Source of the DNA: Methylorubrum extorquens
GTDB taxonomy: Bacteria; Pseudomonadota; Alphaproteobacteria; Rhizobiales; Beijerinckiaceae
DNA: 7,678 nt
NCBI GenBank assembly: GCA_019695455.1
Contig: JAEUAC010000192.1
Span: forward strand, 1-7,678
Direction of reading: 5' to 3'
Shown here: in pieces, positions 1 through 6,205 of the stretch
Position numbering within the stretch: position 1 is the stretch's first letter
Layout of the letters: each line of letters starts with the position of its first letter
Made by a program: the position numbers and the translations under genes
Notes under the pieces: generated by a model
The model's database searches: none
What the model saw: only the letters and a program-made list of their open reading frames with translations
Told to the model about the DNA's origin: nothing

Positions 1-527
1 GGGAGAGGGTCACGGGCGGCTCCTGTCCGAACGCGAGAGGACCAGCGCCGCCCCGAGGCCGGGCGCGTCGCTCGGCACCATCCGTGGTGGCGCGGCGGTC
101 TGGACGGTGACGGAAGCCGCGACAGCCGGCAACCGGCTAGGCAACAGCCCGGACGGGACGGCCGGTCGGGGGGGCCGTGCTCGCGCTGCCGCCCGGCGTC
201 CGGCCCGTGGAGCGGCTGCGTTCGAAGGCCTGATCGATCGGAGTCGCATCGGACAGGACGCCCTCCTCGTCGGGATCGAAGGGCGACGGCGTGGACGTCG
301 TCCCCATCCGGGTCCGGTGCGGCCCGTCTCCCGCCATCCGTCGTCGCGCGTGCGTCGGCCTCAGGGCCCGTCGCCGTCTCGGGCCGGCTCGCCGCGGCCG
401 CCACCGCCCGACGACGCCCCCGACCCGCCGCGACCGCGCGGCCCGGAGAGGGCCCGCAGGGGCCTCCCTTCCCGAGCGTCCGCGGAGCCGCTAGACCGCC
501 ATTCTAAGGCGAGGCCGGGAGGACCGA
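1..527. other. GC-rich stretch with no supported gene
   Basis: I recognise no protein, RNA or mobile element here. Several frames stay open on both strands, but their translations are arginine/proline/alanine-rich with no family motif, as expected from stop-poor, GC-rich DNA. One frame runs from here straight through the fadJ gene out of phase, which marks it as a shadow. Small structures seen are a perfect 6-bp inverted repeat at 124-138 (AGCCGG, CAA, CCGGCT) and a run of G at 168-174. The stretch immediately before position 528 should carry the fadJ leader, but I could not identify a convincing -35/-10 pair. It could be a decayed gene remnant or a long untranslated leader; the sequence alone does not decide. 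Confidence 0.5.
517..523 (+). promoter_or_regulatory. Ribosome binding site of the fadJ-type gene
   Basis: GGGAGGA lies four bases before the ATG at 528. The match to the 16S anti-Shine-Dalgarno sequence is strong, although the spacing is on the short side. It supports ATG 528 as the start, which is also where the conserved crotonase N-terminus begins. Confidence 0.7.
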
Positions 528-2609
528 ATGGCGGATGGTGCAGGCGTGGTGACGCTCGAGCGGGACGGCGAGATCGGGATCGTCACGGTCGATTCCCCGC
601 CCGTGAACGCCCTGTCGGCGGCCGTCCGCGACGGGATCGCCGGGCGCATCCGCGAGGCGTCGGCCGACGACGGCATCCGGGCGATCGTGCTCCTCTGCGC
701 GGGCCGCACCTTCATTGCCGGCGCCGACATCTCCGAATTCGGCAAGCCCCCGAAGGGCACGCCCCTGAACCTGATGATCGACACGATCGAGAGCGCGCCG
801 AAGCCCGTGGTCGCGGCGATCCACGGCACGGCGCTCGGCGGCGGGCTCGAGACCGCGCTCGGCGCGCATTACCGGGTCGCCGTGCCGTCCGCGAAGGTCG
901 GCCTTCCCGAGGTGAAGCTCGGCCTCATCCCCGGCGCGGGCGGCACCCAGCGCCTGCCGCGCGTCGTCGGCGCGAAGCGCGCGCTCGAGATGATCACGTC
1001 CGGCGAGCAGGTCCCCGCGCGGGCCGCGCAGGAGAGCGGCCTGATCGACGCGATCGTGGAGGAGGGCAAGCTCCGCGAGGGCGCCGTCGCCTTCGCCCGC
1101 ACGGTGGTCGCCGAGGCGCGGCCGCTCCGCAAGGTCCGCGACCTCACGGACAAGATCGAGGCCGCGAAGGCCGAGCCCGGCCTCTTCGACGCGTTCCGGC
1201 AGGCGAACGCGCGCAAGTTCCGCGGCTTCGAGGCGCCGGAGGGCTGCATCAAGGCGATCGAGGCGGCCATGACCCTGCCCTTCGACGAGGGCCTGCGGGC
1301 CGAGCGGGCGATCTTCGAGCCCCTGATGGCGGGCACGCAGTCCAAGGCGCAGCGCTACGTCTTCTTCGCCGAGCGGGAGGCCCGCAAGGTGCCCGACCTG
1401 CCGGATTCCACCCCCACGCTGCCCGTCGAGTCGGTCGGCATCGTCGGGGCGGGAACCATGGGCGGCGGCATCGCCATGAACTTCCTGAACGCCGGCATCC
1501 CGGTCACGATCGTCGAGGCCAAGAAGGAGAACCTCGAGCGCGGCCTCGCCACCATCCGCAAGAACTACGAGGCGACGGCCGCCAAGGGCCGGCTGAAGCC
1601 GGCCGACGTCGAGACCCGGATGAACCTCCTCACGGGATCGCTCGAGATGGCCGATCTCGGCCGGCAGGACCTCGTCATCGAGGCGATCTTCGAGAACATG
1701 GAGCTGAAGAAGGAGACCTTCGCCAAGCTCGACCAGGTCGCCAAGCCGGGCGCCATCCTGGCCTCCAACACGTCCTACCTGAACGTCGACGAGATCGCGG
1801 CCGCGACCGGGCGGCCGGAGAGCGTGATCGGCATGCACTTCTTCTCGCCCGCGAACGTCATGCGGCTGCTCGAGGTGGTGCGGGCCGAGAAGGCCTCCAA
1901 GGAGGTGGTCGCGACCGCCATGAAGCTCGGCCCGAAGATCGGCAAGCTCGCCGTGCTCGTCGGCGTCTGCCACGGCTTCGTCGGCAACCGCATGCTGGCC
2001 GAGCGCCAGCGCGAGGCGAACCGCCTCGTCGAGGAAGGCGCCATGCCGTGGGACGTCGACCGCGTGCTCTACGAGTTCGGCCTGCCCATGGGCCCGTTCG
2101 CGATGAGCGATCTCGCGGGGCTCGACATCGGCTGGTCGCGCGAGACCTCGAAGGGCGAGACGCTGCGCGAGAAGCTCTGCGAGATGGATCGCCGCGGCCA
2201 GAAGACGGGCGCCGGCTTCTACGATTACGACGCGTCGCGGACGGCGAAGCCGTCGGAGCTCGTGGAGCGCCTGGTCCTCGACCATTCCAAGGCCAAGGGC
2301 ATCGAGCGCCGCGCCTTCACGGACGAGCAGATCCTGGAGCGCCTGATCTTCCCGATGATCAACGAGGGCGCGAAGATCCTGGAGGAGGGCAAGGCGCTCC
2401 GCGCGTCCGACATCGATATGGTCTGGATCACGGGCTACGGCTGGCCCGTCTATCGCGGCGGCCCGATGTTCTACGCGGACACGGTCGGCGCCAGGACCGT
2501 CCTCGCCCGCATGGAGGAATGGGAGAGCGAGATCGGCCCCGAGTTCAAGCCGTCCGAGCTGCTGCGCCGCAAGGCCGCCTCCGGCGAGCAGTTCACGGGC
2601 GCCGCCTGA
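528..2609 (+). CDS. fadJ: Bifunctional enoyl-CoA hydratase / 3-hydroxyacyl-CoA dehydrogenase
   Basis: A 693-residue cytosolic beta-oxidation enzyme that hydrates trans-2-enoyl-CoA and oxidises the resulting (S)-3-hydroxyacyl-CoA with NAD+. Residues about 8-190 form a crotonase domain, with the oxyanion-hole segment IAGADI (63-68), GGGLE with Glu108, and GLPEVKLG with Glu128; these two glutamates match the catalytic pair of the family. A linker leads to the NAD-binding Rossmann fold from about 301, with the GAGTMG loop at 307-312. The dehydrogenase dyad is His437 (GMHFFSP) and Glu449, with SNTS at 413-416 and GNR at 486-488. Two 3HCDH C-terminal repeats follow (about 481-575 and 595-690). At 693 residues it is slightly shorter than FadB/FadJ and resembles the peroxisomal MFE1 layout. 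No thiolase gene (fadA/fadI) lies beside it in the window, so its partner must be elsewhere. The symbol is provisional: the domains are certain, the choice between fadJ, fadB and fadN is not. Confidence 0.93.
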   Translation: MADGAGVVTLERDGEIGIVTVDSPPVNALSAAVRDGIAGRIREASADDGIRAIVLLCAGRTFIAGADISEFGKPPKGTPLNLMIDTIESAPKPVVAAIHGTALGGGLETALGAHYRVAVPSAKVGLPEVKLGLIPGAGGTQRLPRVVGAKRALEMITSGEQVPARAAQESGLIDAIVEEGKLREGAVAFARTVVAEARPLRKVRDLTDKIEAAKAEPGLFDAFRQANARKFRGFEAPEGCIKAIEAAMTLPFDEGLRAERAIFEPLMAGTQSKAQRYVFFAEREARKVPDLPDSTPTLPVESVGIVGAGTMGGGIAMNFLNAGIPVTIVEAKKENLERGLATIRKNYEATAAKGRLKPADVETRMNLLTGSLEMADLGRQDLVIEAIFENMELKKETFAKLDQVAKPGAILASNTSYLNVDEIAAATGRPESVIGMHFFSPANVMRLLEVVRAEKASKEVVATAMKLGPKIGKLAVLVGVCHGFVGNRMLAERQREANRLVEEGAMPWDVDRVLYEFGLPMGPFAMSDLAGLDIGWSRETSKGETLREKLCEMDRRGQKTGAGFYDYDASRTAKPSELVERLVLDHSKAKGIERRAFTDEQILERLIFPMINEGAKILEEGKALRASDIDMVWITGYGWPVYRGGPMFYADTVGARTVLARMEEWESEIGPEFKPSELLRRKAASGEQFTGAA

Positions 2610-2631
2610 GCGCTCGTCGGCCCGGCCCCGA

Positions 2632-2665
2632 CCTCGTCCTGCCGAGGAGGCCGGCGGAGCCGGCC
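2632..2665. terminator. Hairpins at the convergent junction, possible bidirectional terminator
   Basis: Two adjacent inverted repeats lie between the converging fadJ-type and PLP-dehydratase genes. The first is CCTCG (2632-2636) with CGAGG (2643-2647) around a 6-base loop. The second is a perfect 7-bp stem, GGCCGGC (2649-2655) and GCCGGCC (2659-2665), with loop GGA. Neither is followed by a T-run on either strand, so this is not a classical intrinsic terminator. The position 22 bases after one stop codon, in a convergent gap, suggests a role in ending or stabilising transcripts. Chance pairing in GC-rich DNA is a real alternative. Confidence 0.4.
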
Positions 2666-2755
2666 GTCCCGCAGCCCGCACGACGGTCTCGCGCGGGTCG
2701 CTCCTCGGCGTGACGAAGCGGTCGCGTCCGTCTGGCCGACGACGCGCCGCCTCTC

Positions 2756-3733
2756 TCAGGCGAGCAGCTTCGCCATCACGCGGCTGTCGACGTTGCCGCC
2801 CGACACGATGATGCCGACGCGGCGCCCCCGGGCGGGAACGAGGTCCTCGAAGACGGCGGCGGAGGAGAGGCAGCCGGTCGGTTCGGCCACGATCTTGAGG
2901 CGTTCGGCGAGGTAGCGCATCGCCTCGACCAGCGCCGCGTCCGACACCGTGACGATGTCGTGGACAAGGCGCCGGATGATCGGAAAGGTGCGCTGCCCGA
3001 GATGGGGCGTCAGCGCGCCGTCCGCGATCGAGACCGGGACGGGGATCGAGACGATCCGACCCTCCCGGAACGAGCGCTGCCCGTCGTTGCCGGCCTCCGG
3101 CTCGACGCCGACGACGCGGCAGCCGGGCGACAGCGCGTCGGCGGCGAGCGCCGAGCCCGCGAGGAGGCCGCCGCCGCCCAGGCAGACGACGAGATCGTCG
3201 AGCGGCCCGACCTCCTCGAAGAGCTCCTTCGCGGCCGTTCCCTGGCCGGCGATGACGTCCTCGTGGTCGTAGGGCGGGATCACGGTGAGGCCCTGCTCGG
3301 TCGCGAGCCGCCGGCCGATCGCCTCGCGATCCTCCGTGTAGCGGTCGTAGAACACGACCTCGCCGCCATAGGCGCGGGTCGCGGCGACCTTCATGGCCGG
3401 CGCGTCCTGGGGCATGACGATGACGGCGCGCACGCCCTCGAGCGTCCCCGCGAGCGCCATCGCCTGGGCGTGGTTGCCCGACGAGAAGGCCACCACGCCG
3501 GCCTTCCGCTGCTCCGGAGACAGGGCCGCGACCGCGTTGCAGGCGCCGCGGAACTTGAAGGCGCCGACGCGCTGCAGGTTCTCGCACTTGAAGAAGAGCG
3601 AGCCCCCGACGCGCTCGTCCGCGAGGCGGGACGTGAGCACCGGCGTCCGGTGGGCGATGCCCCGGATGCGGTCCGCCGCCGCCTCGACGTCCGCGTAGGT
3701 CGGGATGCGGAGGGGCGCCCCCTCGGTCGCCAT
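2756..3733 (-). CDS. Fold-type II PLP threonine/serine dehydratase or racemase family
   Basis: A 325-residue cytosolic PLP enzyme of the threonine dehydratase/serine racemase family, expected to eliminate water and ammonia from a beta-hydroxy amino acid or to racemise serine. Lys60 in GAFKFRGA is the Schiff-base lysine, SSGNHAQ (84-90) contacts substrate and PLP, GGGGL (186-190) binds the phosphate, and SGGN (311-314) supplies the pyridine-nitrogen serine. Glu211 and Asp217 align with metal ligands of serine racemase. There is no C-terminal ACT regulatory domain, so it is not the long IlvA type and feedback inhibition by isoleucine is unlikely. The FKFRGA and SSGNH motifs resemble serine racemase and threo-3-hydroxyaspartate dehydratase more than IlvA/TdcB, which have SAGNH. 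The start ATG overlaps the stop of the upstream hydratase (TGATG), and no Shine-Dalgarno sequence precedes it, which suggests translational coupling. The frame stays open to 4162, but that extension overlaps the hydratase and lacks homology. The substrate is undetermined. Confidence 0.9.
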   Translation of the reverse strand: MATEGAPLRIPTYADVEAAADRIRGIAHRTPVLTSRLADERVGGSLFFKCENLQRVGAFKFRGACNAVAALSPEQRKAGVVAFSSGNHAQAMALAGTLEGVRAVIVMPQDAPAMKVAATRAYGGEVVFYDRYTEDREAIGRRLATEQGLTVIPPYDHEDVIAGQGTAAKELFEEVGPLDDLVVCLGGGGLLAGSALAADALSPGCRVVGVEPEAGNDGQRSFREGRIVSIPVPVSIADGALTPHLGQRTFPIIRRLVHDIVTVSDAALVEAMRYLAERLKIVAEPTGCLSSAAVFEDLVPARGRRVGIIVSGGNVDSRVMAKLLA

Positions 3734-4503
3734 CACGAATGCCCGAAGAGCGGCGGGCGCTTGGCCAGGAAGGCCGCCATGCCCTCCTTCTGGTCGGCGG
3801 TCGCGAACAGCGCCTGGAAGACGCGCCGTTCGAAGCGCACGCCCTCCGACAGGCTCGTCTCCTCCGCCCGGTCCACCGTCTCCTTGATGAGCATCGTCAC
3901 GGGCAGCGACATGCCGGCGATCGTCTCGGCCACCTTCTCCGTCTCGGCCGTGAACTCGGCCGCCGGGATCACGCGCGAGACGAGGCCTGCGCGCTCCGCC
4001 TCCGCCGCGTCCATCATGCGGCCCGTGAGGCAGAGCTCCATGGCCTTGGCGCGGCCCACGAGGCGGGCGAGGCGCTGCGTGCCGCCGATCCCCGGCATGA
4101 CGCCGAGCTTGATCTCGGGCTGGCCGAACCGCGCGGTCTCGGACGCCAGGATGACGTCGCACATCATGGCGAGCTCGCAGCCGCCGCCCAGCGCGAAGCC
4201 CGACACGGCCGCGACGATCGGCTTGCGGCGCCGGGCGATGCGGTCCGCCACGGCGAAGAGGTCGTCCACGTAGGTGCCCGGATAGGTCAGGCCCGCCATC
4301 TCGGCGATGTCGGCTCCGGCCGCGAAGGCCTTCTCCGAACCGGTCAGGAGCATGCAGCCGATCGCCGGGTCCGCGTCGAAGGCCGCGACGGCGCGGTCCA
4401 GCTCGCCCAGCAGGCGGGAACTCAGCGCGTTCAAGGCCTTCGGCCGGTTCAGCGTGATGCGTCCGACCCGCCCGCCCGTCTCCACAAGGATGTCTTCATA
4501 CAT
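3733..4503 (-). CDS. Short-chain enoyl-CoA hydratase (crotonase family)
   Basis: A 256-residue single-domain enoyl-CoA hydratase that adds water across the double bond of short-chain trans-2-enoyl-CoA such as crotonyl-CoA. The N-terminus has the usual ITLNRPKALNAL segment (16-27). The oxyanion hole is formed by AAGADI (61-66) and GGG (106-108). Catalytic glutamates are Glu110 in GGGCELAMMCD and Glu130 in FGQPEIKLG, followed by GIGGTQRL (138-145). With both glutamates present it is a hydratase rather than an isomerase or hydrolase member. Length is standard, and the ending KRPPLFGHS matches the typical KR-P-F-H tail. GGGAGG ten bases before the ATG supports the start. It is the first gene of a two-gene minus-strand unit and is translationally coupled to the PLP enzyme. 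Stereospecificity and preferred chain length cannot be read from the sequence. Confidence 0.93.
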   Translation of the reverse strand: MYEDILVETGGRVGRITLNRPKALNALSSRLLGELDRAVAAFDADPAIGCMLLTGSEKAFAAGADIAEMAGLTYPGTYVDDLFAVADRIARRRKPIVAAVSGFALGGGCELAMMCDVILASETARFGQPEIKLGVMPGIGGTQRLARLVGRAKAMELCLTGRMMDAAEAERAGLVSRVIPAAEFTAETEKVAETIAGMSLPVTMLIKETVDRAEETSLSEGVRFERRVFQALFATADQKEGMAAFLAKRPPLFGHS

Positions 4504-4513
4504 TCGCGCGCTA

Positions 4514-4519
4514 CCTCCC
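4514..4519 (-). promoter_or_regulatory. Ribosome binding site of the enoyl-CoA hydratase
   Basis: Read on the minus strand, GGGAGG stands ten bases before the ATG at 4503-4501. It fixes the start of the hydratase at MYEDI, the conserved family N-terminus. Confidence 0.65.
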
Positions 4520-4575
4520 GAGGAGGCGAGCGCTAACGGCGCGACGGGCGTCCCGCAAGGCCGATGCCAGGACCT

Positions 4576-4604
4576 TTGACGCTGCGGGCCCTATCGGCTA
4601 AATC
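4576..4604 (+). promoter_or_regulatory. Possible sigma-70-type promoter of rpoN
   Basis: TTGACG (4576-4581), a good -35 element for alphaproteobacterial housekeeping sigma factor, is followed after 17 bases by TAAATC (4599-4604), a weak -10 with three matches to the consensus. Transcription would start near 4611, about 45 bases before the rpoN ATG. It lies in the 152-bp spacer shared with the divergent hydratase gene. The sequence around it is the only AT-richer patch in that spacer. The -10 is poor, so the assignment is tentative. Confidence 0.4.
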
Positions 4605-4655
4605 GGAAAGACCAAGCAAGAAGTATGCCGGGTCGGGCATTCGGGGCTGAGTTCG

Positions 4656-6164
4656 ATGGCGTTATCGCAGCGCATGGAGATGCGTCAGGGCCAGTCCCTG
4701 GTCATGACTCCGCAATTGCTGCAGGCGATCAAGCTCCTGCAGCTCTCGCACCTCGATCTCGTGAGCTACGTCGAGGCCGAGCTCGAGCGCAATCCGCTCC
4801 TCGAGGCGCCGGACCGGGTCGACGAGCCGTTCGGCCAGGAGGGGGAGCGCCCGGAGAGCGCGGCCGAGATCCGCCTGCGCGAGACGATCGATCCCGGCCG
4901 CGGCGAGCTCGACGGGCAGGCGGCCTCGCTCGACAACGTCTACCCGGACGAACCGCTCGGGGCGGTCGCGGCGGACAACCGCATGGAGGCGCTCGCGCCC
5001 ATGCCGTCCGCCTGGCAGAGCTCGGGCGGCAGCTTCGACGGCGACGACACCGACTTCGTGTCCCGCCTCACGGCCGAGCCGAGCCTGCACGAGCACCTCC
5101 TGGCCCAGCTCGACCTCGCGACCGAGCCCGGGGCCGACCGGCTGGTCGGGCGCCACATCGTCGACGCCGTGGACGAGGCCGGCTACCTCTCCGAGCCGCT
5201 CGACGCGATCGTGGACCGTCTCGGGATCCCGCCGGAGCAGGCGGAGCGCGTGCTCGCGATCGTGCAGGGCTTCTCGCCGACGGGCGTCGCGGCCCGCAGC
5301 CTCGCGGAATGCCTCACCATCCAGCTGCGCGAGCAGAACCGGTTCGACCCCGCCATGGCGGCGCTCGTCGGGCGGCTCGACCTCGTGGCGCGGCGGGACA
5401 CGGCCGCCCTCCGCCGCATCTGCGGCGTGGACGACGAGGACCTGTCGGAGATGCTGGCGGAGCTGCGCCAGCTCGATCCGAAGCCGGGCCGGGCCTTCGG
5501 GAGCGGCCCCGTCCAGGTGCTGGTGCCGGACGTCTTCGTGCGCGCCGCGCCCGACGGCTCGTGGCTGATCGAGCTGAACCCGGACACGATGCCGAAGGTC
5601 CTGGTCAACCAGGCCTACCATGCGACGGTCGCCCGGACGGCGCGGAGCGACGCCGACAAGTCGTTCCTCGGGGAATGCCTGCAGAGCGCGAACTGGCTCA
5701 CGCGCAGCCTCGACCAGCGGGCCAAGACCATCCTCAAGGTCGCGACCGAGATCGTGCGCCAGCAGGACGGCTTCTTCGCCGGCGGCGTCGCCTATCTCCG
5801 GCCGCTCAACCTGAAGACGATCGCGGACGCGATCGGCATGCACGAATCGACGGTCTCCCGGGTCACGTCCAACAAGTCGATCGGGACGGCGCGCGGCACC
5901 TTCGAGATGAAGTACTTCTTCACCGCCTCGATCCCGAGCGTGATGGGCGTGGAGGCGCATTCCTCCGAGGCCGTCCGCCACCGCATCCGCCAGCTCGTCG
6001 AGTCCGAGAAGGCCGACGACGTCCTGTCGGACGACACGCTCGTCAAGAGACTCAAGGTCGAGGGCATCGACATCGCCCGCCGCACCGTCGCCAAGTACCG
6101 GGAATCGCTTCGGATTCCGTCCTCGGTGGACAGGCGCCGGGAAAAGCGCTTCAGCGTCCGCTGA
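4656..6164 (+). CDS. rpoN: RNA polymerase sigma-54 factor
   Basis: A 502-residue alternative sigma factor that directs RNA polymerase to -24/-12 promoters and needs an AAA+ enhancer-binding protein to open them. Region I is the Gln/Leu-rich N-terminus (about 1-50), with MRQGQSLVMTPQLLQAIKLL at 9-28. Region II (about 51-130) is acidic and low in complexity. The core-binding domain follows to about 320. The helix-turn-helix signature PLNLKTIADAIGMHESTVSR lies at 383-402, and the RpoN box ARRTVAKYRE, which reads the -24 element, at 474-483. All regions are present, so the protein should be functional. No strong Shine-Dalgarno sequence precedes the ATG, but no other in-frame start lies nearby and MALSQRMEMRQGQ is the usual N-terminus. 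Unlike the common proteobacterial lptB-rpoN-hpf-ptsN order, this copy is divergent from an enoyl-CoA hydratase and followed by acuI. Confidence 0.97.
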   Translation: MALSQRMEMRQGQSLVMTPQLLQAIKLLQLSHLDLVSYVEAELERNPLLEAPDRVDEPFGQEGERPESAAEIRLRETIDPGRGELDGQAASLDNVYPDEPLGAVAADNRMEALAPMPSAWQSSGGSFDGDDTDFVSRLTAEPSLHEHLLAQLDLATEPGADRLVGRHIVDAVDEAGYLSEPLDAIVDRLGIPPEQAERVLAIVQGFSPTGVAARSLAECLTIQLREQNRFDPAMAALVGRLDLVARRDTAALRRICGVDDEDLSEMLAELRQLDPKPGRAFGSGPVQVLVPDVFVRAAPDGSWLIELNPDTMPKVLVNQAYHATVARTARSDADKSFLGECLQSANWLTRSLDQRAKTILKVATEIVRQQDGFFAGGVAYLRPLNLKTIADAIGMHESTVSRVTSNKSIGTARGTFEMKYFFTASIPSVMGVEAHSSEAVRHRIRQLVESEKADDVLSDDTLVKRLKVEGIDIARRTVAKYRESLRIPSSVDRRREKRFSVR

Positions 6165-6191
6165 GCCGCCGCCCGGTCGTCGCGCGGCGCC

Positions 6192-6198
6192 GGGAGGG
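6192..6198 (+). promoter_or_regulatory. Ribosome binding site of acuI
   Basis: GGGAGGG lies seven bases before the ATG at 6206. This strong site decides the acuI start. The same frame is open far upstream to 4625, antisense-free but overlapping rpoN, and that extension has no family similarity. Confidence 0.75.
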
Positions 6199-6205
6199 TT
6201 CGGTC

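Noticed and set aside
124..138. Inverted repeat AGCCGG-CAA-CCGGCT as terminator or operator
   Set aside because: It is perfect but only 6 bp, has no T-run and no gene context. Repeats of this length are expected by chance in GC-rich DNA.
107..2713. Plus-strand 868-codon frame
   Set aside because: It overlaps fadJ out of phase; Arg/Pro/Gly-rich translation with no domain. Shadow frame.
504..3587. Very long minus-strand open frame of 1027 codons
   Set aside because: It lies antisense to the clearly real fadJ-type gene and overlaps the PLP enzyme in another frame. Its composition is the Arg/Ala/Leu/Gly mix typical of GC-rich antisense frames, and it shows no motif.
3734..4162. N-terminal extension of the PLP enzyme
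   Set aside because: It is the hydratase gene read in another frame on the same strand. The family N-terminus begins at the ATG at 3733.
2960..4536. Plus-strand frames opposite the PLP enzyme and hydratase
   Set aside because: They are antisense to two genes with intact catalytic motifs and show no recognisable domain.
6151..6164. Terminator between rpoN and acuI
   Set aside because: The inverted repeat has a 5-bp stem over the stop codon and no T-run after it.
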